Of a stretch of 64,000 nt of DNA, positions 34,248 to 42,274 are shown one piece after another. The stretch's first letter is position 1. The number at the start of each line of letters is the position of its first letter. Source of the DNA: JAWPMV01 sp039819665 (GTDB taxonomy: Bacteria > Bacteroidota > Bacteroidia > J057); contig JBCBRM010000005.1 in NCBI GenBank assembly GCA_039819665.1, positions 1-64,000 of the forward strand, read 5' to 3'. The notes beneath the pieces are model-generated. The model did not search any database. It had not been told where the DNA came from and worked only from the letters and a program-made list of their open reading frames with translations. The position numbers were made by a program, and so were the translations under genes.

Positions 34248-35105
34248 TTGAAATCGATAGCCTTTCTGACTTCCTCAAACTTTCCAGAATTCTCTCCCAG
34301 TGATAAACTAGTTGCAGATTATCTCAGGAAAGAGGGTTACAAAGTAGAAATTGTGCTTTGGGATGATCCTAAGCTGAAACTCGATAATTACAATCTTTTT
34401 GTGGTGAGATCAGTTTGGGATTATCACAAACGCTATGAAGAATGGATGGCCTTTTTGGACAAACTGGAGGAGTATGATTGTCAGATATTGAATCCTGTCT
34501 CAGTTTTACGCTGGAATTCAAATAAACGCTACCTAAAAGAAGTACTCAGCCACACAAATCAAGTTCCTCTAAAGATCCTGGGTAAGGGATATCATCTGGA
34601 TTTAGCCAATTTTATGCTGCAGGAGAAATGGGAGAAAGCTGTTATCAAACCCCTTATTTCTGCCAGTGGATATAAGACCTGGACCTGCACTAAAGCTGAA
34701 GCTGTAGAAAGGCAAGCTGATTTGGATGCCTTACTTCGGGAGCGGGATCTTATCCTTCAGGAATTTGCACCGGAAGTAGTGGAAGATGGAGAATGGTCCC
34801 TGGTCTTTTTCAACAAAGTTTTTAGCCATGCAGTCTTGAAGCGGGCAAAAAAAGGAGATTTTCGGGTACAAAGTGATTATGGGGGCACGGTAGAATTGCT
34901 GGAGGCTCATCCCAAAGCCATTGAGCAGGCGCAGGAAATTCTGGATGGGATAGAAGCCGCCATTTGCTATGCCCGGGTGGATGGGATAATGCGTAAGGAC
35001 GAATTCTATCTCATGGAATTAGAATTGGTAGAACCAGAGTTATTTGTTGCCCAATATCCCAACTCGGAAAAACGATTTGGCGATGCTATTCTGGAAATGA
35101 TTTGA
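34248..35105 (+). CDS. ATP-grasp domain protein
   Basis: A 285-residue protein starting at TTG 34248; no in-frame ATG lies nearby and the first residues (K-S-I-A-F-L-T-S-S-N-F-P) fit the N terminus of the family. Landmarks are F-V-V-R-S-V-W-D-Y, W-N-S-N-K-R-Y-L, A-V-I-K-P-L-I-S-A-S-G-Y (ATP-binding Lys and glycine loop), L-I-L-Q-E-F-A-P-E-V and the metal-binding end M-E-L-E-L-V-E-P-E-L. It resembles RimK/DcsG-like ligases that join a carboxylate to an amine through an acyl-phosphate. It stands alone between gene-free regions, so substrates cannot be inferred. Confidence 0.87.
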   Translation: MKSIAFLTSSNFPEFSPSDKLVADYLRKEGYKVEIVLWDDPKLKLDNYNLFVVRSVWDYHKRYEEWMAFLDKLEEYDCQILNPVSVLRWNSNKRYLKEVLSHTNQVPLKILGKGYHLDLANFMLQEKWEKAVIKPLISASGYKTWTCTKAEAVERQADLDALLRERDLILQEFAPEVVEDGEWSLVFFNKVFSHAVLKRAKKGDFRVQSDYGGTVELLEAHPKAIEQAQEILDGIEAAICYARVDGIMRKDEFYLMELELVEPELFVAQYPNSEKRFGDAILEMI

Positions 35106-35886
35106 GTTATCGATACCAAATACTAGAAAAAGGAAACGAAATATGAGGCTGCTAGACTCTCTGAGACTCCTAGAAAAGCTTAATCCATACCTTAATTCTT
35201 ATTCTCAATCTCATTACCAATTTTGATGAGTTGCAGTCTGTTATCTGTGCCAAAGTCAGAATGTATTGACAGAATTAATCCCACAAATATACTAATAGAA
35301 GACAGCCTTTATCAGGAGAAAATGTAAAAGGGGAAACTGCATAAAGCCGTGGTTCCGCACGAATTTGTGACACATGTTAGAATCCTGTTGTTATGCCTAT
35401 AAAAGGTAAACACATAGGTTTATTTTAGTATTCATAAATTTTTACAATTGCAAATTATAATTAAATGAATATTCGATTTACCCTTGATTTAACTTGCTAA
35501 ATACTGCTAATGAATGCCTCGTGCCCTTAACAACTGGCTTTATTGTTATCTCACTTTATAATTCTCACATGCATCAGAATAAAATTCAACAGTAAAATTC
35601 TGACTACCAATGGAAATTTCTAATTCAAACTTATCCAGTTTTTAACAGATTGAGGTCGTCTTTAATTAAAAACATCTGGGATTCTTTAGCCGGTTTTTAT
35701 CCAAACATATAGCACTCCCATCATAGACGATTAGCACTTATTTCTCCCAACTGAGTCATGATTGTGTTTATCCTATATTTGGATTAAAGAGCTCTTTGTA
35801 GGCAGTCCTTAAATGCCCCAAAAAAAGGCCTTCAAAATATTCAATTTCAGTGTTTAGAAAGCTATCTTTCCGTTCAAGTTGATTCC
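35106..35886. other. 781-bp intergenic region without a recognisable gene
   Basis: AT-rich sequence with stop codons in all frames. I see no RNA gene, repeat or remnant in it. A TATATTTG at 35774-35781, 105 bp before the cyclase ATG, fits the Bacteroidota -7 consensus TAnnTTTG, but no TTG is at the -33 position, so it is only a weak promoter candidate. Confidence 0.4.
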
Positions 35887-38223
35887 ATGCTAAAATCGAG
35901 CAAAAGGCAGTTGGCGGCAGTAATGTTCACAGATATTGTGGGCTATACGGCCTTGATGCAGGCAGATGAAGAAAAAGCTGCACAAGTTCGAGCCAAGCAT
36001 AGGTCCGTTTTTGAAGCGGAGCACCAAATTCATCAGGGAAATATTATTCAGTACTATGGGGATGGGAGTTTGAGTGTTTTTAAAAGTGCGCTTGAAGCGG
36101 TTGAGTGTGCCATCGCCTTACAGCAGAAACTTCAGGACGGGCTAGAGGTACCTATCAGAATAGGCATTCACTTAGGCGATATCGTATTTGATAAAACAGA
36201 GGTATATGGCGATGGGGTAAACTTTGCCTCGCGGATCGAGAGTATGGGAGCAGCCGGAGCTATACTTTTATCCGATAAACTCAATGATGAACTCAAAAAT
36301 CACCGACATATTTCGACCATCTCTTTAGGCGAATTTAAACTAAAGAATATCGCAGAATCTGTCGAGATATTCGCCATAAGCAATGATGGAATCCGCATAC
36401 CGGATATAGCAGAATTGAAAGGAAAGGGCAAAAGAAAGCAGCATGTAAAAAGTATCGCTGTCTTGCCCTTTGTGAATATGAGTAATCAGGAGGATAGCGA
36501 ATTCTTTAGCGATGGGATTACAGAGGAAATAATCAATGCCCTTGCCAAAATTGGGCAATTGAAAGTTACCTCAAGGACCTCTTCCTTTTACTTCAAGAAT
36601 AAACAAATCCCTATCAGCCAGATCGCAAAGGAACTTAAGGTTTCTACCATTCTCGAGGGCAGTGTCCGCATTCACAGAGACAACCTTCGAATAACGGCTC
36701 AGCTGATACAAGCAGATGAAGACTACCATTTCTGGTCAGAAACCTGGGACCGGAAAATGGAAAACATCTTTGATATTCAGGATGAGATTAGTTTACTCAT
36801 CGCCGATAAATTGCGGGAGCATTTTGGGCATTTTGAGATCATGGACAGATTGGTGGATACACAGACCAAGAGCATCACGGCTTACGAATATTCGCTTAGA
36901 GCCAAATACTACCAAAATAAATGGAACCCTGAGGATTCAAAAAAAGCTATCAGCCTGTATGAAAAAGCATTAGAAATTGATCCTCAACATGCTCAGTCCT
37001 ATGTAGGCATGGCAGATTGTTATAGTTTTCTGGGTACCACGGGTTTTCTGCCTTTCGATGAAGCCTGGAAAAAGTCCCATACCTATACCTTGCAAGCCTT
37101 CAAATTGAATAGGCAATTGTCGGATGTCTATTATCAGTTGGGCAATGAGGCATTCTTCATTGAGGTCAATTTTCGTAAGGCTGTGATGGAAATAAAAAAG
37201 GCCCTCATACTTAACCCCAACAATGCAGAGGCACAGCAAATCATTGCTTATTTCTATATAGTTGCTGGTGATAAGGAAAATGCTCGAAAGCACCTCAATA
37301 TCGCGACCAGTATAAATCCTTTATCTGATGAAGTTCGCTTTTGGGAGGCGCTTTATCATTACACCTTTGAAACCTGTGAAAAAGCACTGAAACTGCTTGA
37401 TATTTGTTTAGAGTCCAATGATAAGAATATACCTGCTCATGCCGTAAAGACCCTGGTTTTGCTAAAAATGGGTAAGTATAAGGAAGTCATCAACTACTAT
37501 GACCAGGTGCCTAAGGAGATTGTGGTTATGCAGGAGAAAACAGGTGTACTCACCTTGGCCTATGCCCTGAAAGGCGACAAGAAGAAAGCAGAAGAATACC
37601 TGGAACTTTTGAAAACTCAAGCCAAGGAGCCAGCAGGACATACCGCTAATGGTTATATCTTCATGTACTACGCAAGTACTCAACAGTTTGACAAGGCTTT
37701 TGAATGGGTAGAAAATGCTTTGAAAGGAAAAGCCTCCATGCTTCTGCTTAGATACGGAGATCCAGTGGTTGATGGCCTGCGAGCTGATCCCAGATATGCC
37801 TCCTACAAAGAAAAAATCTATGAGTTGGGAGAGCCATTACCTGAGGTAAAAAAGAAGAAAGCCTTATTGGACGAAAGCCAGGCAAAGCATTTCACCCAAC
37901 TGCTGTTGGAACATATCAACAAGCAAAAACCTTATCTAAATCCCGACCTATCCCTGAGGACTCTGGCAGAAGAGCTAAACATTCACCCCAATCAATTGTC
38001 CTGGTTACTCAATGAGCATTTGGATAAAAATTTCAATGATTTTATCAATCATTATCGAGTAGAGAGCTTTAAGTCTTTACTCCTTGACCCTAAAAATTCT
38101 GCAATTACCATTATGGGATTGGCCTTCGAAAGTGGCTTCAATTCCAAAACTACCTTTAATACCTTCTTTAAGAAAGAAACGGGTATGACGCCTCGTCAAT
38201 ACCAGAAATTTCAACTTCAATAG
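35887..38223 (+). CDS. Class III nucleotide cyclase - TolB-like - TPR - AraC regulator
   Basis: A 778-residue cytoplasmic fusion. Residues 8-170 are a class III adenylate/guanylate cyclase domain with metal Asp16 (F-T-D-I-V-G-Y-T) and Asp59 (Y-Y-G-D-G-S) and the transition-state N112-F-A-S-R116; the usual substrate Lys before the second Asp is not present. Residues 185-310 match the TolB-like N-terminal segment found in such proteins (S-I-A-V-L-P-F-V-N-M-S; F-F-S-D-G-I-T-E-E; L-E-G-S-V-R). TPRs follow at about 335-640. The last 100 residues are an AraC helix-turn-helix pair (S-L-R-T-L-A-E-E-L-N-I-H; I-M-G-L-A-F-E-S-G-F-N-S). A cyclase in the same chain as an AraC domain suggests nucleotide turnover tuning DNA binding. 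Confidence 0.9.
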   Translation: MLKSSKRQLAAVMFTDIVGYTALMQADEEKAAQVRAKHRSVFEAEHQIHQGNIIQYYGDGSLSVFKSALEAVECAIALQQKLQDGLEVPIRIGIHLGDIVFDKTEVYGDGVNFASRIESMGAAGAILLSDKLNDELKNHRHISTISLGEFKLKNIAESVEIFAISNDGIRIPDIAELKGKGKRKQHVKSIAVLPFVNMSNQEDSEFFSDGITEEIINALAKIGQLKVTSRTSSFYFKNKQIPISQIAKELKVSTILEGSVRIHRDNLRITAQLIQADEDYHFWSETWDRKMENIFDIQDEISLLIADKLREHFGHFEIMDRLVDTQTKSITAYEYSLRAKYYQNKWNPEDSKKAISLYEKALEIDPQHAQSYVGMADCYSFLGTTGFLPFDEAWKKSHTYTLQAFKLNRQLSDVYYQLGNEAFFIEVNFRKAVMEIKKALILNPNNAEAQQIIAYFYIVAGDKENARKHLNIATSINPLSDEVRFWEALYHYTFETCEKALKLLDICLESNDKNIPAHAVKTLVLLKMGKYKEVINYYDQVPKEIVVMQEKTGVLTLAYALKGDKKKAEEYLELLKTQAKEPAGHTANGYIFMYYASTQQFDKAFEWVENALKGKASMLLLRYGDPVVDGLRADPRYASYKEKIYELGEPLPEVKKKKALLDESQAKHFTQLLLEHINKQKPYLNPDLSLRTLAEELNIHPNQLSWLLNEHLDKNFNDFINHYRVESFKSLLLDPKNSAITIMGLAFESGFNSKTTFNTFFKKETGMTPRQYQKFQLQ

Positions 38224-38316
38224 TTCCTCAATGGATTTGTTCGGATTTATAATCTCGAACGATTCTGTTTTTGCTGCTTTCCATATTTGTATTATCAATC
38301 ATTTAACAATGCAAAC

Positions 38317-39297
38317 ATGGAAAAAATGAAAGCAGTAGAATATGATAATTACGGAGGCCCACAGGTGATGAAACTAAGAGAAGTCTCTAAACCTGAGCCT
38401 CAGGACAATGAAATTCTGATCCGGATTCACGCAACCTCAGTAACTGCAACCGAAGCAACCTTTAGAAAAGGTGAGCCTTATTTCTCTCGTTTGTTTACCG
38501 GTATCCAGAAACCCAAAATCAAACGACTGGGAGAAGAGTTATCAGGGGTAATTGAAGCTGTGGGAAAGGATGTCATAAAATTTAAAGTGGGAGATGAAGT
38601 ATTTGGTACGGCGGGACCTGGATTCGGAGCAAATGCCGAATACATCTGTGTAGCAGAGGATGGAGTATTGGCTTTCAAACCGGAAAATTTGAGCCATGCA
38701 GAAGCCGCTGCAAGTGTAGATGGCTTTTTGACTGCTCTTCCTTTCCTCAGAGATCAAGGGGAAATCAAAGCTGGACAAGAGGTATTGATTTATGGGGCTT
38801 CAGGTAGCGTAGGTTCTGCAGCTGTACAGGTGGCTAAATATTATGATGCGAAGGTTACAGCGGTATGTAGTACTGCTAATGTCAAACTCATGCTCGAAAT
38901 TGGTGCAGATAGGGTAGTGGATTATAAGAAAGAAGACTTTACCCAAAATGGGCAAAGCTACGATATCATCTTCGATGCAGTCGGGAAAACTACCTTTTCC
39001 ACATGTAAAGACTCATTGAAAGATGGTGGAATATTCCTGGAGGCGGGCATGAGTTTAGCAGGATTTGGACCTGTGATATGGACAGCGATTTTTGGAAGAA
39101 AGAAAATGCGAATAGCCGCCACTGGATTGCGCGCTCCTCATTTGCGGTTGAAAGATTTGGAATTGCTAAAGGAATTGTTGGAAGCGAGAAAAATAAAGCC
39201 TGTAATAGACCGCAGCTTTCCTCTCGAACAAATTGCCGATGCCCATGCCTATGTGGATATGGGTAGAAAAAAGGGGAATCTGGCGATCGTAATTTAG
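38317..39297 (+). CDS. Zinc-independent NAD(P)H:quinone oxidoreductase-like MDR protein
   Basis: A 326-residue medium-chain dehydrogenase/reductase from ATG 38317 (M-E-K-M-K-A-V-E-Y-D-N-Y-G-G-P); the in-frame TTG at 38287 is unlikely. The nucleotide-binding motif is Y-G-A-S-G-S-V-G-S-A-A-V-Q (A-x-x-G-x-x-G) and the G-D-E-V-F-G loop is present; the zinc-ligand Cys/His set of alcohol dehydrogenases is absent. It probably reduces quinones or enones with NADPH. It is 93 bp downstream of the cyclase-AraC gene and may be its target or simply a neighbour. Confidence 0.9.
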   Translation: MEKMKAVEYDNYGGPQVMKLREVSKPEPQDNEILIRIHATSVTATEATFRKGEPYFSRLFTGIQKPKIKRLGEELSGVIEAVGKDVIKFKVGDEVFGTAGPGFGANAEYICVAEDGVLAFKPENLSHAEAAASVDGFLTALPFLRDQGEIKAGQEVLIYGASGSVGSAAVQVAKYYDAKVTAVCSTANVKLMLEIGADRVVDYKKEDFTQNGQSYDIIFDAVGKTTFSTCKDSLKDGGIFLEAGMSLAGFGPVIWTAIFGRKKMRIAATGLRAPHLRLKDLELLKELLEARKIKPVIDRSFPLEQIADAHAYVDMGRKKGNLAIVI

Positions 39298-39318
39298 AGT
39301 TACCAGATTCCCCGGGCC

Positions 39319-39999
39319 TTAGCCCGCTACTTTGATAATCTTGCTTAGGGTATAGCCATCGGTGATATTTCCGCCGATGGTATCTACTATATTACGGCTC
39401 AAAGAATCCCGGAAGGATCCGTCCCTGTTATTAGAGGTATCGAAAGCTCCACTATAATCGGAAGTAGCATAGACCTCATTGGAGATGTTTTCTGGAAAAG
39501 CTACCTGACTTACTAGCAAGGAGTTTTCATTGCTATCCAGTATTTCGATATGGATATGAGGCGCCCTTCCCGGATACCAACCCGGATAAATGCTGATAAA
39601 AGAAACTGTTCCGTCGGCAGCAGTTTTTTGCCTACCTCTAAGAAAATGCTCACTGGTAAAATTTCCATCTAATTGCCCGTCATACTCCGAGTAATTGCCG
39701 TTCGCATCACAATGCCAAATATCGACATAAACGTCTGCCAAAGGTGAACAATCGCTATTGGTGTTCTGGACAATAAATGTCATCATCAAAGGAATACCTG
39801 CACGGTCTCCAATGATATTCTCTCTAACCCAATCAGCAGGCGATTTTATCGTAAAAGGTCCAGCCGTTTCACTAGGCATGACATTGCAGGAAGAAGGATC
39901 AACATTGCCTTCTTCACATCCTGTCGCTAAGACTGAGGGTATTGCAAAAATAGAGCTGAGTCCCCAGGCTCCTTTTCGTAAGAATTTCTTTCTGTTCAT
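39319..39999 (-). CDS. Exported intradiol dioxygenase-like protein
   Basis: A 226-residue protein with an N-terminal R-K-K-F-L-R-K-G-A-W-G-L signal and a possible lipobox (L-A-T-G-C). The core matches intradiol ring-cleavage dioxygenases: D-V-Y-V-D-I-W-H-C-D-A-N-G-N-Y (first Tyr ligand region) and Y-P-G-W-Y-P-G-R-A-P-H-I-H-I (second Tyr and both His ligands), so the Fe(III) site looks complete. Members act on catechol or protocatechuate in the cytoplasm; exported versions such as this in Bacteroidota have uncertain substrates. It converges on the oxidoreductase gene with a 21-bp gap. Confidence 0.9.
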   Translation of the reverse strand: MNRKKFLRKGAWGLSSIFAIPSVLATGCEEGNVDPSSCNVMPSETAGPFTIKSPADWVRENIIGDRAGIPLMMTFIVQNTNSDCSPLADVYVDIWHCDANGNYSEYDGQLDGNFTSEHFLRGRQKTAADGTVSFISIYPGWYPGRAPHIHIEILDSNENSLLVSQVAFPENISNEVYATSDYSGAFDTSNNRDGSFRDSLSRNIVDTIGGNITDGYTLSKIIKVAG

Positions 40000-40074
40000 A
40001 TCTGTGTTTTAAGCTTGTTTACTTTAGCTTAAGACACGATAATAAGGAATATCCCTTAGAGAAATTGAAAATTC

Positions 40075-40731
40075 TTAGTTAGCATCAATCAACTTAGCCG
40101 CATCTTCTGTCGAAAATGAAATACTAGGATTTCCTTTATAAAGCAATTCGGCAGCATCTTTTGCAGAACCTGTTAAGCTGGTGTTTACGGTGATTTCCAT
40201 TTTAGAGGCATCCTTCAGGATGGCGGAACAATCATCTACCGTAAAGGAAAACCCTTTAATTTTAGAGGCATCATCCAATCTGGCAAATAATTCGGCACTA
40301 CTTCCGCTTATTCGAACGTCTGAACCATCCTTTAAGTCTATATCCAAACGTCCATTGATTTGAAAATTATCTACTTCACATGTGCTGGCATCCTCCAGGT
40401 CAAGGGCTGATAGTTCTGGTATTACCATATTTATTTTCATGGTCTCGCGCGAAAACATCAGATTGGATTCTGTAAATCTTATACGCAAACTGCCGTTAAC
40501 AACTTCAGTAGATATCAGATCTATGATATTGTCATCTGCTTCTACAGTCAAACTTTCATCTGTACCCTGGGAAATGAAGATATCAAAAGCAGCTCCGGCT
40601 TCAACCTGATCAAAAGAGGATACACTACGGCTTTCGGATACAATATTTCCTGATCCAACAATGGTATCTTCTTCACAGGAAATCAGGAAAGCAGCTGTAA
40701 TAATTAATAGGGTAAAAAAAGAGGTCTTCAT
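40075..40731 (-). CDS. Head-GIN domain (DUF2807) lipoprotein
   Basis: A 218-residue lipoprotein (lipobox F-L-I-S-C, Cys19). The mature start G-S-G-N-I-V-S-E-S-R-S-V-S-S-F-D-Q-V and the repeating short strands ending in D-A-S or D-G-S (L-E-D-A-S; L-K-D-G-S-D; L-D-D-A-S-K; L-K-D-A-S-K) form the right-handed beta-helix ladder typical of the 'putative auto-transporter adhesin head GIN' family. Likely surface- or periplasm-exposed; function unknown. Apparently monocistronic. Confidence 0.9.
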   Translation of the reverse strand: MKTSFFTLLIITAAFLISCEEDTIVGSGNIVSESRSVSSFDQVEAGAAFDIFISQGTDESLTVEADDNIIDLISTEVVNGSLRIRFTESNLMFSRETMKINMVIPELSALDLEDASTCEVDNFQINGRLDIDLKDGSDVRISGSSAELFARLDDASKIKGFSFTVDDCSAILKDASKMEITVNTSLTGSAKDAAELLYKGNPSISFSTEDAAKLIDAN

Positions 40732-41089
40732 ATGTGTTTTATTTGTTGAATTTAGGTCTTTCTGTGTACGAAAAACCCGATCCCAAGATCAGTAAAAATT
40801 CAAGCTGCCAAGACCTCGATTATTAAAAGCTGAGGAATGAGGACTTAAAAAAGAAGATATTTCCAATTTCCTGGATTTAAGGGGCTCGGTAACTGGGATA
40901 AAATAAGGGGGCTCCGTTATGTGGGTAAGGCAAAAAAAGGAAAGATTTAAATGGGGCATTTTTTACCTGATTCTTTGAAAGCCCCCAAAGCCATCATTTT
41001 CTACGATAATTGTATTGATCATCGACTAGGCTTCCAAAACCAGCTGAGAGTTAAAATTCCCCCTAATGAAGAGACCCGAATAGAAATCG
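40732..41089. other. Gene-free stretch next to a decayed locus
   Basis: No intact gene is visible between the head-GIN gene and the VCBS remnant. The right-hand third contains short minus-strand open segments that may be the eroded continuation of the remnant, but I cannot assign them. Confidence 0.35.
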
Positions 41090-41788
41090 GGGTCAGCTTT
41101 CCATCCGAATCAACACATCCCATAAAGCGGTAGGGACCAGACCGGCTATTTTCAGCTCTGGAGCTACTTTTTCCGTAACATCTACAAACTCCAGGCCGCT
41201 TGCTATAATTTTGGGTAAAGCAGAAGTGGCCTTGCTAAAGTTCCCATTCTGGTTGATATAAAGTCTGTCTTGAAAGTACGCACTTCCTTTCGAGGGATCG
41301 TTCCCTCCATTTACTACATACAAATCTAAATCTCCATCTGTATCTGCATCGAAAAGCAATGCACCTGTATCTTCGAACCGGGCTTCTGCCTTCCATGGTC
41401 CACTACTTACTGTGAAGTCTCCCTGTTGATTTTGGATAAATAGTTGGGCAGCTCTACCAGCGGCTCCTCCTATAATAAAATCATCCAGGCCATCCTGATT
41501 AATATCTCCCCGGCTTAAGGCTGGGCCCAATTGAGAATTTCTATGAGGCAATAAAGGTTCAATTGCATAATCATCGTATTCGTCTTCTACATGCGGATAA
41601 TCTACACTCGCTTGAGAAGTGATATCCTCAAATTTGGGTTCGACTGATACAGGTCGCTTTGCTTGATCTACTATAGTACTTTTTCTATTGATGTATAATG
41701 TTTGAATGATGGGCTGATCCTTTAGCAATCGAAGTCCTCCCCTGACCAATTCACCTTCCATCAATGACTGCCCCTGCACCGGGCGCCC
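41090..41788 (-). pseudogene. FG-GAP/VCBS-repeat protein fragment with internal deletion and frameshift
   Basis: The frame encodes N-Q-D-G-L-D-D-F and D-T-D-G-D-L-D-L-Y-V-V-N-G-G, calcium-binding FG-GAP repeats, preceded by P-L-L-P-H-R-N-S-Q-L-G-P-A-L, as in the roughly 1100-residue VCBS/ASPIC surface proteins of Bacteroidota. Only about 228 codons remain. After L-P-K-I-I-A-S-G the text jumps to F-V-D-V-T-E-K-V-A-P-E-L, skipping a repeat normally present. After T-A-L-W the family sequence continues in another frame (D-S-D-G-K-L). Both ends are missing. It is a clear remnant, joined upstream to a SusC amino terminus. Confidence 0.75.
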
Positions 41789-41789
41789 C

Positions 41790-41969
41790 TCACTGATTCT
41801 TTACGGTTACAGAAGCAGCCTGTAGTGGATTATTGGCTTCAACTGTCACGGTACCTTTTACAGTTATCGTTTGCGAATACGCAATAACAACTGTCCCAAG
41901 CCAAAACAACGCAAACGAAAGTATGCGCTGTCGGCTTGTTCTCTTTAGTAATAATAGCTTCGTTAGCAT
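41790..41969 (-). pseudogene. SusC-type TonB receptor amino-terminal remnant
   Basis: From ATG 41969, 59 codons encode a signal peptide (K-R-T-S-R-Q-R-I-L-S-F-A-L-F-W) and the start of a carboxypeptidase-regulatory-like domain (T-I-T-V-K-G-T-V-T-V-E-A-N-N-P-L-Q-A-A-S) before TGA at 41790-41792. That is exactly how SusC proteins begin (about 1000 residues are expected); the plug and barrel are gone. The break lies against the VCBS fragment. It follows the hybrid two-component regulator gene on the same strand, so a polysaccharide-utilisation locus probably stood here. Confidence 0.7.
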
Positions 41970-42274
41970 CCAAAAATTTTTGAGGTTGTTAAGTAGAGGC
42001 TTTAGTAGCAGTAGTTTAAGTGCCCCTCTGTTCTAATACTAAATGTTTAAGGATAATTGAGTAATAGTGTTAAATGAAATTAGTAGTTAATAGCGTGTTC
42101 AGTAGAATGGTATGAACCATTTATATAGCAAGAGTCAATAACAGAATTATATAATTATCAGCATGCAACAAATGATTTAAATGTTAACACATATGATTTT
42201 CATGCCTAAAAAATGTATTTCAGGCCATTTTTCCAGTTTTTGGGAAATAAAGGAGGTTGAGTAAAAGGCGAGTT
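41970..42274. other. Former SusC leader region
   Basis: The 305 bp between the SusC remnant and the hybrid regulator hold no gene. The region is strongly AT-rich and by position would have contained the promoter and regulator site of the lost receptor operon. Confidence 0.35.
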
